Assembly: GCA_902728285.1 (NCBI GenBank)
Contig: CACVBU010000165.1
Coordinates: 62,001-126,000, forward strand
Reading direction: 5' to 3'
Source: Clytia hemisphaerica
Taxonomy: Eukaryota > Cnidaria > Hydrozoa > Leptothecata > Clytiidae
Length of the DNA: 64,000 nt
The notes under the pieces are model-generated. The model saw nothing but the letters and a program-made list of their open reading frames with translations. It did not search any database and was not told the DNA's origin. The translations under genes were made by a program, and so were the position numbers. Below are positions 46,609 through 56,659 of the stretch, in pieces; the stretch's first letter is position 1, and each line of letters starts with the position of its first letter.

Positions 46609-47212
46609 GTTCACTGTTAGGGTACACCATTTTAAAACGGCATTTTTCGCAGTCCTAGCTACCAAACCAAGCCGAGAAAGTTTTCGTGGCTTCAAGCCAA
46701 ACCATTCAAGGTCATTTTGATAAAATCATCGGTTTGAAGATGTGATTTATATAGGAAATTTTATAGCAAATTTTCGCTTGGGATAGAAGTTAAAGGTACG
46801 TGCACAATATAGCAAAACTGCTTCGCTCATAAATTAGCTTCGCAAAAATTTCTCCAAAAATCACTTTGCACTTTCTGTCTAACATACTTTCCACCACACT
46901 GTCTATATTTTATGGTCAAGGCGGTCATTCTAAATTGATTTAACACTACATTTCTTGAAATTATGCATGTCATTATGTGCATATATTTATTTTCAGCCAT
47001 GGGATTCATGCAGGAAAATCTGTCAACAGGGGTTCACCTGATTTCTAGGCCGATGAAATTTACATATGAGTTTACCGTCGTGAACTTACCCAAAAATAGA
47101 TGCGGCATGATTTCATTATTCATTATTCATTATTTTCCCAACAGCACCTTATCCACCATTTCTGCCAATCATGCTCTCTCAAAATAAAAAATTTTGCTTC
47201 GCTTCAACCCTT
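46609..47212. other. Intergenic stretch, nothing recognised
   Basis: AT-rich with no coding or RNA signal that I can support. Confidence 0.4.
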
Positions 47213-47378
47213 CGCATCTTTTGCGAACGAAAAATAAAGATCGATTGCTACAGTGGCGCTAGATTTTGCAAAAACTAAAATAGCGGTCAGGGCGGTTTGG
47301 CAGATATATGGGCGGGACGCCCACTGCAGTTGTAGGATTGAGGGCGGCAGCATTTTCTGTAATAAATCTTCTTTGTTT
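47213..47378. repeat. Dispersed 160-bp repeat, copy 2
   Basis: Counterpart of 42204-42366, same orientation; it lies beside another repeat beginning GTGTAAACATGCGTAGAGACG. Confidence 0.85.
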
Positions 47379-47384
47379 ACCCGC

Positions 47385-48546
47385 CGTGTAAACATGCGTA
47401 GAGACGATTTTTAGAGGTTGTAGTTGTAAAGAAATATGGAAATAATGAAAAATTTATGAATTTTGAAAATAATGAAATTTTCATGCGGGTGCTTTTTAGA
47501 GATGCGGGCGGCCGACGGTAAACTCATATATAAATTTCATCGGCCTCTAGGTGAACCAAGCTCTATAATTTTAGGGACCCTCGACAAAAAACTTTCGAAT
47601 TTTTTATCGGCATTGGGCCGATAAGGGGGTGGGGGGGTCCAACTACATACCGATAAAAAAACAAGTATTGGGACGAAAATCTTTTCAGCCAATTTCTTTC
47701 TGATTTTGTCCACAAACTTCACTGAAAGCATACAATTTCACTTGCTTTCACCTTCGCGCACAAATTCGCAACTTTAAAAGTACAGTTTTGAATTAGCTTT
47801 GATAAAAAAACACTTTTTTCATTGGCCAGCGAGCTGCCATTTCCTTCGAAATGTTGCGACTTCATCGCGTCTTTTTAACTTTCGTTTTGATTAACAATAT
47901 CAATGCGGGTATGAACAAACTCAATGTTGGTGCAAATAGACAAAAACTCAACGAAGACGGGTGGGAAGGCATAGCTGTCAACTCTCCCGCATTGAGCGGG
48001 AGACTCCCGCATGTCAACGATTTCTCCCGCGTGAAGAAAATTTTGCCAAATCTCCCACATTTTTGGGATTTTCTCCCGCATCTCCCGCATTTCCAAAAAT
48101 TTTCTGATTTTGGAAAAACCAAACGGCGAAATTTATGGATTTTGAAAGATTGGAACGAAAAATTCCCCAATTTCCTGAAAAAAATTTCCAATAAAATCGG
48201 ATTTTACGAGAAAATTTCCCCGATTTCCCGATTTTCGGATTTTGAAAAATGAGGGAGGGGGTCTGGAGCTTATCGGCCCAATGCCGATAAAAAATTCGAA
48301 AGTTTTTTGTCGAAGACCCCTTAGAACTTTGTCTGGCTGAGGTAAAACTTATTTTTTCTAAAATTTTGAGCTTGGATATCCAGGCTATGTTTACCCGTGT
48401 AAACATGCGTAGAGACGATTTTAACAAAGATAGAGGTTGTAGTTGTAAAGAAATATGGAAATAATGAAAAATTTATGAATTTTGAAAATAATGAAATTTT
48501 CATGCGGGCGGCCGACGGTAAACTCATATGTAATTTTCATCGGCCT
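47385..48546. repeat. Direct repeats flanking an inverted-repeat element
   Basis: About 155 bp from GTGTAAACATGCGTAGAGACG to CATCGGCCT occur at 47388-47550 and 48393-48546, on either side of the element at 47575-48320. Confidence 0.8.
47575..48320. mobile_element. 746-bp inverted-repeat element with CTCCCGCAT cluster
   Basis: About 50-bp inverted ends contain CGACAAAAAACTTTCGAATT followed by ATCGGCATTGGGCCGATAAG. TTAG lies immediately outside both ends (47571-47574, 48321-48324) as a possible 4-bp duplication. CTCCCGCA(T/C)-type words recur at least six times at about 47985-48090. Open frames across this cluster are repeat artefacts. Confidence 0.7.
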
Positions 48547-48919
48547 ATGCTAAAGCGTTCTGGTTTTTACTAAATGAAAGCCCGTGATCTTAGCTTTCCA
48601 GCGGTATATAACACTGTGGACACAGGCTAGACGGCAAATTGGTAAAATGCCGAACGTTTTGCAACATTTTGAAAATTGTTTGCCGACGGGAGAAAAAAAT
48701 GTGCAACTATCGCTGAACAAATGTTTCTGGAAACGGAGGAAAATGTATTTGAAGGCTGAAACTTTGTATGTTTATCAGAAAAAGGGTGAGGAATTCAAAA
48801 ATCACATTCGCTAATTTTAGTTCTTTCATTTTCATGTAGTTTTTTTCACTTTTTTGCTTCTTTTGCATGGGAATGTCCCAAAAAAAAGTTTTTATTTCTG
48901 CCGAAATGGATTTTGTTTT

Positions 48920-50590
48920 GTTGTATGTATGTATGTAATAGTTTATTTCAAGTTGACGAACAGGTAGCAACAAAGGCTAATAAAGGTCAACGCTACTTTA
49001 CAATTTGTAAGGTGATTACAAAAAGCTGACACCGTCAATATAGGTCCGGCAGTTTCTACACGGGCATGATGTAGGCCTCCATTGCTTAATCTTTTCCTTA
49101 AAAATACTAAGATCAAAACTCATACGGAATTAATTCCCAAACTTTTGGCCCTAAAAATGAAAGTGACTCTGAACCGTGAAAAACAGAGTTTATTTCTCTT
49201 GATCTGAAGTAAGGTGTTTTGCGATTTACTTTGATATTTTCATCATGTTTGAAAATTTATTTAGTTAGATCTGATATGTTATTTTTACATTTGAAAAGTT
49301 CTATTGCTAACAACTGAAGATTTTTATGGTGGAATTTGATAGCACCATCTTTCTCTAAAAGCTGCTCAAAAGTAGATGTATGATCAGAATACACTATCCT
49401 CAAACATCTTTTGTGGAGGTGATTTATGTTTTGATCTAGCCTGCAAACATGAAACATCTAGACAAGCGAATAATAATTGAATTGATTTCCAAAAAAAAAG
49501 GCATTCATGAGCCTTTGCTTTTTCTTTTGATTCATATATAACGGTGCTACCCTCGCAATTGCACTGATTTTCTGGCTAGCTTTCTTATAAATCGTGTTAA
49601 TATGTTTCTCAAAAGTCAGACAGTTGTCAAAAGTTAATCCTAGGATCTTGCCTGAGTTGCTGTTAAAGATGCGTTCATTCTGTATAGTAATGAAGATTTC
49701 TTTGCTGGTATTGTTAGCTATCAACTCAGACTTATCTGCATTTCCTTTCATTTGATTTTGGGTTATCCACTCAAAGATGATAGCAGCTCCATTCGAGAGC
49801 TCCTCACCAACCTGTTCCCAAGAATCAGCTATCACAAAAGGTGTTGTATCGTCTGCATAATTCAGTACATTTCTATTTTCAAGAAAGTGAACAAATCTCT
49901 CATGTATGTTAAATAGTAGTGGCCCTAGAGTAGAATGGATCCTTGGGGAACACCTACTTTAACATTATGCCAGGTACTGTAATGGTTGCCAATTTTCGTT
50001 CTTTGCTTTCTATCTGATAGATAGGCTGCTATGAGACCTAAGGCACTCCTTGAAAATCCGTATGCTTCAAGTTTAGCAATCAATAGTTCCTGCGAGATGC
50101 AGTCGAAAGCTTTTGATAAGTCAATGAGTAGCGCTGCAAACTTTTTCTTTTCATCTGTGGCTTTCTTCCAAATTTCAGTCATGACTAAAAGTGGAGTTTG
50201 TGTACTCATTCCTTTTCTATATCAAAATTGTCTATTGCTCAAAATGTTGTTAAAGTAGGTTGAGACTTGGGCATGTATGACTTTTTCATAAATTTTTGAC
50301 AGAACTGGGAGAAGACTCACCGGTCTGAAGTTGCTCAAGTCATTCTTTGAACCTTTTCTCTTATACACAGGTGTTATATCAGCAAGTTTCAATTCTTTTG
50401 GAAAAGAGTTTGACTCGAATGACGCATTTATTTCTGAGCACAAAAACTCGGAAAACATATCACAATTATCCTTTATGATTTTCACAGGAATATCTGAGCT
50501 TGGCTGTGATTTTCCTTGAACTAAGTCCTTAATGATTTTCCCTACTTCCTCTTTCAATTTTTCATTTGGGGTTTCTCCTTTCAGAAAAAC
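48920..50590 (-). pseudogene. 5'-truncated LINE reverse transcriptase (jockey/CR1-like)
   Basis: Minus-strand reading frames together form a reverse transcriptase. 50557-50222 holds the ADITPVYKRKGSK...FRPVSLLP region. 50209-49925 holds motif A (LIDLSKAFDCI) and motif B (VPQGSIL). The next frame carries NYADDT (about 49860), then the GLTFD thumb region down to about 49257. A small insertion just after PQGSIL (around 49930) shifts the frame. The 5' end, including any endonuclease, is missing beyond about 50590. The 3' end has AATAAA-like and TACA repeats near 48925-48950, as in CR1/L2-type elements. It cannot make a working enzyme. Confidence 0.85.
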
Positions 50591-50599
50591 TTATTCTTT

Positions 50600-51330
50600 A
50601 TTCATAAGTTTTTGTTCCTCCATTTCCAGAGGCCCCTTGAAAATGGGTCCTACCACCTTTTTTGACTCATTTCAACCTTTTCCAAGCTAATTTTCTTTAA
50701 AAACAAAAATAAAACAATGCAATGTCTTCTTTTTTCAAAAAATGGAACTTCGATTTTTGAGGATTTCAATTTTACCAGCTTTTTAGCGATTTTTGCCTCG
50801 CTAACCCAAATCTCGCAACTTCTTTACCTTAAAGGATGATCGAAATTAGTGTTTTTCAGCGTTCCGAAAAAAAGGCAAAAATTTTTTCATCTTCACAGGA
50901 TCGATTGTCAACAGCAAAATACATCTTTTGGTCTTTGGGTTTGTTTCTGACGTTTTTCCTTCAAAGAATATCGATCACTTTCCTTTCCCCTTGAGCGCGC
51001 AAGAAAAAAATGATTAGCTCGCATTCTCGCGCGGGCTAATAAAGATGAGGCGGCAATCTTGCACTGAGGGTGCTACTTAGTTTCCGCCCTATTTTGCGCC
51101 CACGATAGAATGGTCCAAATACGGGGGTATTCGAAATGATAAACGATGTTGTTCTGTAAGTGTTTATTTTCTGATAGATACAAATAGTATATTGAATATC
51201 ATTAACTTATTTATTTAAATATTTTTGAGCCCAAATTTAAATATCTGGTTAAATAAAAAACAAATGACAGCAGTTCTGTTTTTCCTCGGGAAAAGTTTTT
51301 TTGCCGACTTAGCTATTTTACAAATTTCGG
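50600..51330. other. Intergenic stretch, nothing recognised
   Basis: No gene or repeat structure that I can support. Confidence 0.4.
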
Positions 51331-51334
51331 AAAA

Positions 51335-52237
51335 CAGTCAGGAACTACTGCAAATTAGGCTATGATGGCTAAACTAGGATGTTCGCCTACATTAATTTGG
51401 ATATATGAAATATTCAAACCTAAATATCTTGAGAACAAGTAAAATCCGCGTCAATCTTACTACATGGACTTGTTACTTGTACTAAGAAGAGTATTTAAAG
51501 CGAAAAACTTTTTCTCTTTTTAGAGCGGAGTGAAAAGATGTGATTATCTTATTAAAATTTAGCTTAATTTGGCCATGATAGCCAAATTAAGCCGATTTAA
51601 GTTCTACATGCAGCGCGCCATTTTTTGTCTGAAAAATGAAAAAACTTAGTATCATAATATATTGTTGTTATATTGGGCTTAAAAAGTATAGTTTTTTGGT
51701 TTTGCTGGTCTTAAAGATATGTTTTTAATCTATTAAAGTTACACTTGATAGATTGATTAAATATTTAAATTGAGGAAGGTCTTTTTTACGTTTTTTATAT
51801 ATTATAGCTGACAAGGTTGTTCATAAAATCTAAAAGTGTACAAAACAAGTTTATTATGAAGATAAAAAATAGATAGATAAATCATGTTTCTAAAGCAAAG
51901 TTCGGATTACGTTTGTTTACATTAGTCTTGAAATAATTTCGACTGTACTGCTGTATATATGTAAACATAATTTTGCTGAAACAGCATAATATTTAAAAAC
52001 TGAATATTTTCTCAGTCCGCTCAAATTTTACCCAAAAAACATTCGGAACTCATTCAAATAAATAAGAATTTGACATTTTAAGCTAAATATTGACGCGGAT
52101 TTTGAAATCCAAGTCAAAAATTGGAATTTTGTTCCTTCCAGCCTAATTAGGCTACAATTTCTGGCTTAATTAAGCCATCGTATCCAAGTTAGGCCAGAAT
52201 CGACAAACATAGCCTAATTTGCAATAGTTCCTGACTG
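51335..52237. mobile_element. 903-bp inverted-repeat element with TTAGGC/TTAAGCC motifs, 5-bp target duplication
   Basis: Terminal inverted repeats of 30 bp start CAGTCAGGAACTA(C/T)TGCA and continue AATTAGGCTATG, with one mismatch. GAAAA flanks both ends (51330-51334, 52238-52242). Inside, TTAATTTGGC / GCCAAATTAAGCC and GCTTAATTAAGCC palindromes recur. No protein-coding frame. Confidence 0.8.
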
Positions 52238-52341
52238 GAAAAGAACTCTCATAGGAATTCCGATTCATAACCCGATTGGTTCATTTCGAAACGGCTTCAA
52301 GAAAGTCATAATGGCAGATAATTTCTCTGAGTAAATGGGAA

Positions 52342-52915
52342 AGAGTTACATCGGATCGCCCAAAGTTACCTTCATGTTTTTATTTTATTTTATTTTCTCT
52401 GATCCTGTCTTTCTCTTTTCTGACTGTCTGAGTTTCTGAGACTTAGTTTCTCATTTCTGACTGAGTTTTCATACCTGTCAATCATTTGTGCATCAATTTC
52501 GACCAGTCCAATTTTCGCACCGAGTCGGATTCGAACCACCATCAAAGAAATACCTTCAGATTCGGAAGCCAGTGCTCTATCCGTTAAGCCATCGCCGCAC
52601 AGCAAAAGAACGCAATTCATAACACATTATATCGAACTGGCAAAAGACGGGGGTAATGTTATTATAATATGGGTAATAGTACCCCTTTTTTAAACCTGAC
52701 TGAAATTCGAGCCGTTACTAGCAACCCTGCGGGGCCCAAGGCGCCGAGTATGCACCCGGCACAGTGACAAGCCGTTACTAGCAACCCTGACCCTACCTAA
52801 CTGTTAGTTAATCAATTCCAAACAACAAAACCCCCGGAAAGGTGACTATCAGCAATCCGTGGATAAAAAAAAAAAAAAATAATGAAGGTAACTTTGGGCG
52901 ATCCGATATAACTCT
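52342..52915. repeat. Inverted repeat of 34-bp arms enclosing a SINE
   Basis: AGAGTTACATCGGATCGCCC continuing AAAGTTACCTTCAT at 52342-52375 recurs inverted at 52882-52915. TCT(C/T)(T/C)GAGTAAATG lies outside each arm in direct orientation. Between them are the SINE and two copies of GCCGTTACTAGCAACCCTG (about 52714 and 52772). Confidence 0.7.
52379..52603 (-). mobile_element. tRNA-derived SINE with A-rich tail
   Basis: Minus strand, 5' to 3': a tRNA-like head with A box TGGCTTAACGGATAGAGC and B box GGTTCGAATCC (about 52602-52515). An unrelated body of about 110 bp follows, then an AAAATAAAATAAAATAAAAA tail. Layout and length are typical of a SINE. The target duplication is not clear. Confidence 0.75.
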
Positions 52916-53402
52916 CTCCGAGTAAATGTGTGTAATTTATCAATGTTGATGGCTTGTTGATTCTTTAAAGAAAAAAGATAACAGGTATAGCTTTTTCTAA
53001 TCCTGGAATATCGAGGTTCCAGCTACACTGAATATACTAAATATTTTACAAATATTTTTATATTATAATATTCTAACACCATCAAAGAATTCTTTCTCCA
53101 AATTTCAGGTCTCTAGCTACACTAGTTAAAAGAGATATGCAAAATTGAAGAAGCATGACTGGAAAATTTCTTTTTTTTCTTTTTTGACACATTTTTCGAA
53201 TTTTTCCAAGCCATTTTCGTAACCTTTTTTTGACATTTTTAGTCAAATTTTTGACACTAAAATTTGAATATCTTTACAACCACTTATCCTCTGGAGGCCT
53301 ATGACCGCTCATTTTCTTTCTTTTTCAAAGCTCTACAAGATAGGATAGGTTTTGAAAAAAAAATTAAAATTTGAAAAATCTTCTGGAGTTGCTAACCTGA
53401 AA

Positions 53403-53700
53403 GCCGACGTAACTTGAGCTGAAGTCGGCTTTTATTTGCCGACGTAATTTACACTCTAGGTCGGTGTGCCGACAAAAGGAATGTTTTTGGTCGGCTAGCC
53501 GACCTAAAGAGGAAAAATATTATTTGTTAGGTTAATCTAATTTGATAACACATGATAATCGAGCCTCATTCCATTCTCTTTATAAAACATAAAACTTATT
53601 AAGGATAGTTAAACTAACTGTAGGAAATTTATTGTCTTTGCCGACCTAAACAAACTACTTAGGACGGCTTTGCCGACCTAAAATGACCTGTAGGTCGGCA
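53403..53700. repeat. Cluster of TAGGTCGGC / GCCGACCTA motifs
   Basis: About ten copies of a GTCGGC core in both orientations, two of them forming short palindromes such as GGTCGGCTAGCCGACC (about 53490). They sit in two groups (53403-53510 and 53640-53700), as expected of the ends of a non-autonomous element. Confidence 0.65.
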
Positions 53701-53951
53701 AAATTTTGTGCCGATATGATTTTGTCTGAATTCACAGGGCTGCATCAGCCACATGTATTTAGACTTCCAGCCAACAGCCATTTTGTTTTGAAATGAATCT
53801 ATGTTTTCATTTTCATTTGTTTTCCTTTTTTCTGCAGAGTCAGCTTTTTCCATAAATTATGCGCGCGCATCGAAATAATCAAAATGCGCGCGAAAGTACT
53901 GCTAAGTAATACCGAACCTGCATTGCAGGGAAAAATCTCGAGTTACCTGCG

Positions 53952-54014
53952 CCAAGCGTTAAACCAGCAGCAAAAATATCATAAACTAGACTGTGAAAAA
54001 AGTTTAACGCTTGG
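53952..54014. repeat. 13-bp inverted repeat CCAAGCGTTAAAC
   Basis: Perfect arms at 53952-53964 and 54002-54014 with a 37-base loop. Confidence 0.8.
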
Positions 54015-54532
54015 ATTCCCAGGCTACAAATGCATCCTGTAGATGACTGATGTTGTTTTTTCTGAAAGCTAGATTTCCTAGTGTGACTACCTAACTGTCA
54101 AACAATATTATCGTTATAAAGGTTCTTCACAAAAATTTATTTTCGGCTCCTTTGTAAAGATGCCTAGGCATTATTATCAGCGAATCAGGTTCTTAATCAG
54201 TGCCATATTCTTTCTTTCGCGTATCTCCACATAAAATGGTCACAAATCAAGTTTTCAAATTATATGGTTCATATATTCAGACAGTCAGATATCTTCTCCC
54301 GTTCTCCTCAAGTCCAAGAGACTTCACCCATTTTTGAAGTGCATTTATCCAAATGTTCGTGTTTTGTTTTTAGATTTTCGACATAATACACGTTTTTTTT
54401 AATAAGGAATCTTAACTTTGCTCTGAGCCGTGAGTTCCTTATTTTTACAGAGAATTTTAGCCTCAAAGTTCCTTATGGAGTTCCTTATTTACATAGCTGC
54501 TGTAAAGTTTGGATTCGCAAAAATTGGATTCC

Positions 54533-54660
54533 TTAACCTTTACCACGCCGAGGCCGTAAATTTACGTTTTAAGCGATGATATAGCCGAGGCCGTAAATAT
54601 ACGTTTTTCGTGCGGTCTTAAGAAAAGCCGCTCTATTGCCTTAAGACGTCATTAAATCCC
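54533..54660. mobile_element. One end of a possible second piggyBac-like MITE
   Basis: TTAACCTTTACCACGCCGAGG resembles the CCCTTTGCGTGCCG end. It is followed by palindromes CGTAAATTTACG and CGTAAATATACG, each preceded by GCCGAGGC. No matching right end was found. Confidence 0.35.
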
Positions 54661-55027
54661 AGGAAATGTCTTATATAACGGAGAGAAAGTGTAAACAAAC
54701 TATTTTCAATAGATTGAAACCACCCACTTTCAATTTTAACTGTCAAAACAAACTTGGAAATCAGGCAAAATATTCTTTTGGAAATTAAGAGCACATGTAC
54801 TGCTGTAACTAACTTTTTATGTTTATTTAGTGGAAAATGGTTTGTTTTATTGGTTGGAAATGTTATGTATTGCTTGTTTGTAGTTTAGTCAGTGTTTGAG
54901 GTAAGTTTCTGCCTTCTTATTCTTTAATATAACGGTACATCAAGGGTGAGGACTGGAGGCTTGTTGGCCGTCACTGAAACCCAACTTAAGGCTTATCAAA
55001 AGGCAGCAAAGAGTTTTAAAGTATATA

Positions 55028-55421
55028 TACTATAGTAGGGGGAAATTTGTTCGTTTTTTTGAGGTCGCTCGATTCTTTTAGTCAAAGCACTTGTTATACA
55101 TTTTTGGAAAGCTAAGGGGTAGGGGAATCAAAATAACTTGGGTGCCAATTTTTTTTCGGACACTTTGGTGTGATTTTCGGACAAATACGACGGTCTCAGG
55201 CAAAAATCATAGGTCGAAAAATTAATGAAAATTTTAGCTTGAGAAAACAGAGACCTGTTGTATATTTTTGGAAAGCTCTCAAAAAATTAAGATTAGTGAT
55301 ATATTGCAAGTATAGGTGATTTCTTTACCTAACTCGAGATATTAATCCTTAAAAACAGTGCTTTTCAGTGTTTTTCATCCAGAAACAGCAGTTTTGTCCA
55401 GTTTTTGCGCTTTCGTAAGCT
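55028..55421. mobile_element. Single arm of the 7174-7854 foldback family
   Basis: From TAGTAGGGGGAAATTTGTTCG through TAACTCGAGATATTAATCC and the TTTTGTCCAGTTTTTGCGC loop, it matches the left arm of the foldback with moderate divergence. The other arm is missing. Confidence 0.8.
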
Positions 55422-55423
55422 CA

Positions 55424-55582
55424 ATTCCTTTCCACACGTCAGCAATCTAGTTTTTATAAATATAAAAACTAGATTGTAAGGTTGATTCTAAAAAAGAATA
55501 GCCGTTTTCTTGGACCACTACGTTCCTTACGATCTAGTTTTTATATTTATAAAAAGTAGATTGCTGACGTGTGGAAAGGAAT
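55424..55582. repeat. 159-bp near-perfect palindrome
   Basis: Arms ATTCCTTTCCACACGTCAGC... and the reverse complement at the right enclose AATCTAGTTTTTATA, which is itself palindromic within each arm. It begins where the truncated foldback stops. Confidence 0.8.
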
Positions 55583-55700
55583 GTTGGCGTGACTGATCCT
55601 TTTGTTTCGATAATAACATCAAAGCGGGAACTAATTTCTTCTCGTTTCTTTCTTTCCTTTTTCTTTCTCATAAGTTCAAGCTTTCCCTCACACTCTCCAA

Positions 55701-55773
55701 GCGTGGTTAGCTCAAGCGGTTAGAGCGTCTGTCTCATAAGCATGGGTTTCCGAGTTCGATCGGAATTTTCTAG
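55701..55773 (+). pseudogene. tRNA-Met(CAT)-like sequence, degenerate
   Basis: A box TAGCTCAAGCGGTTAGAGC with good D-arm pairing, anticodon loop CTCATAA and a B box GAGTTCGATC. The acceptor 3' strand does not pair with GCGTGGT, and the anticodon stem is imperfect. A tRNA pseudogene or a SINE head is more likely than a working tRNA. Confidence 0.5.
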
Positions 55774-56006
55774 TTAGATTATTCTAACATATACTACTTT
55801 TGATGTTTCAATAAAAGTTTCACATGTGACCATAAAAATCAATTTTTGTAGGTTTAGAAGGAACTTTTCAAGCTTTAGTGTCAGGAAGAGCTGCAATCAC
55901 TTTGATTATATTTTGATTGAATTCTGACATCAGGATACTATGGTCTGCTATGGTTTGAGATTATAATAGTCTCATTATCAAACAAGGCACCTTATCTCTA
56001 AAAAGT

Positions 56007-56650
56007 GTGTCCCATATTTACCCCGTAGTCAAATCTTAATTTTGGTGTAATTATGGGACACTAAAGTTTGTATTTGAAGTGTTTATTTTTTATAAGAAAA
56101 CTGCAAACTTGATTTTCTAGTTTAATGGAATCATAACTACACTCTAAGTCTTCCAAAACCTGCAAAGGTTTGCATCTAAATTTACTTCAGTTGGTCTAAA
56201 TTGCTCTATGCAAATATTACTGGTTTGAAGTGTCTGTTATTACTCCCAAATGGAAAAAAGCTGGGGTAAAAATGGGACACTGTCACTAATTTTGCTGAAA
56301 GTCCTTTAAATGATTGATAGCACTTGGATTTGAAGTCATCAAGTGGATGCAAAACCTCAAATATCATGACCTTTTGGAAAGATATCTGAATTTTCCAATG
56401 ACATTTTATACCTGTCCCATATTTACCCCGAGGGTGTCTCGTAATTACCCCAAAATGTGGGATACTGTAATTATGGGACACCTTTAAAATGAATTTTAGG
56501 AACATCTACTAAATTTCAAGGAAAATTAAAATACATCTTGTGTAAAGGTCATACTTTGATAAATAAAATATCAAAAGATCGGATCTCTACGATTAATACT
56601 TTCAGAGTAATGCCCAAATAAGTCAAAATTGTTCCATAATTACCCCAGAT
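56007..56650. repeat. Cluster of GTGTCCCATATTTACCCC / TAATTATGGGACAC motifs
   Basis: At least seven copies of a GGGGTAA-T-ATGGGACAC-like word in both orientations (about 56007, 56048, 56261, 56414, 56434, 56468 and 56630). It is probably a non-autonomous transposon; exact ends are not defined. Confidence 0.6.
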
Positions 56651-56659
56651 GACTATACT

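Noticed and set aside
47851..48252. 133-codon plus-strand frame with a hydrophobic start
   Set aside because: Formed by the CTCCCGCAT motif cluster within an inverted-repeat element.
55701..55773. Functional tRNA-Met gene
   Set aside because: The acceptor stem cannot pair and the anticodon stem is mismatched; kept as tRNA-like only.
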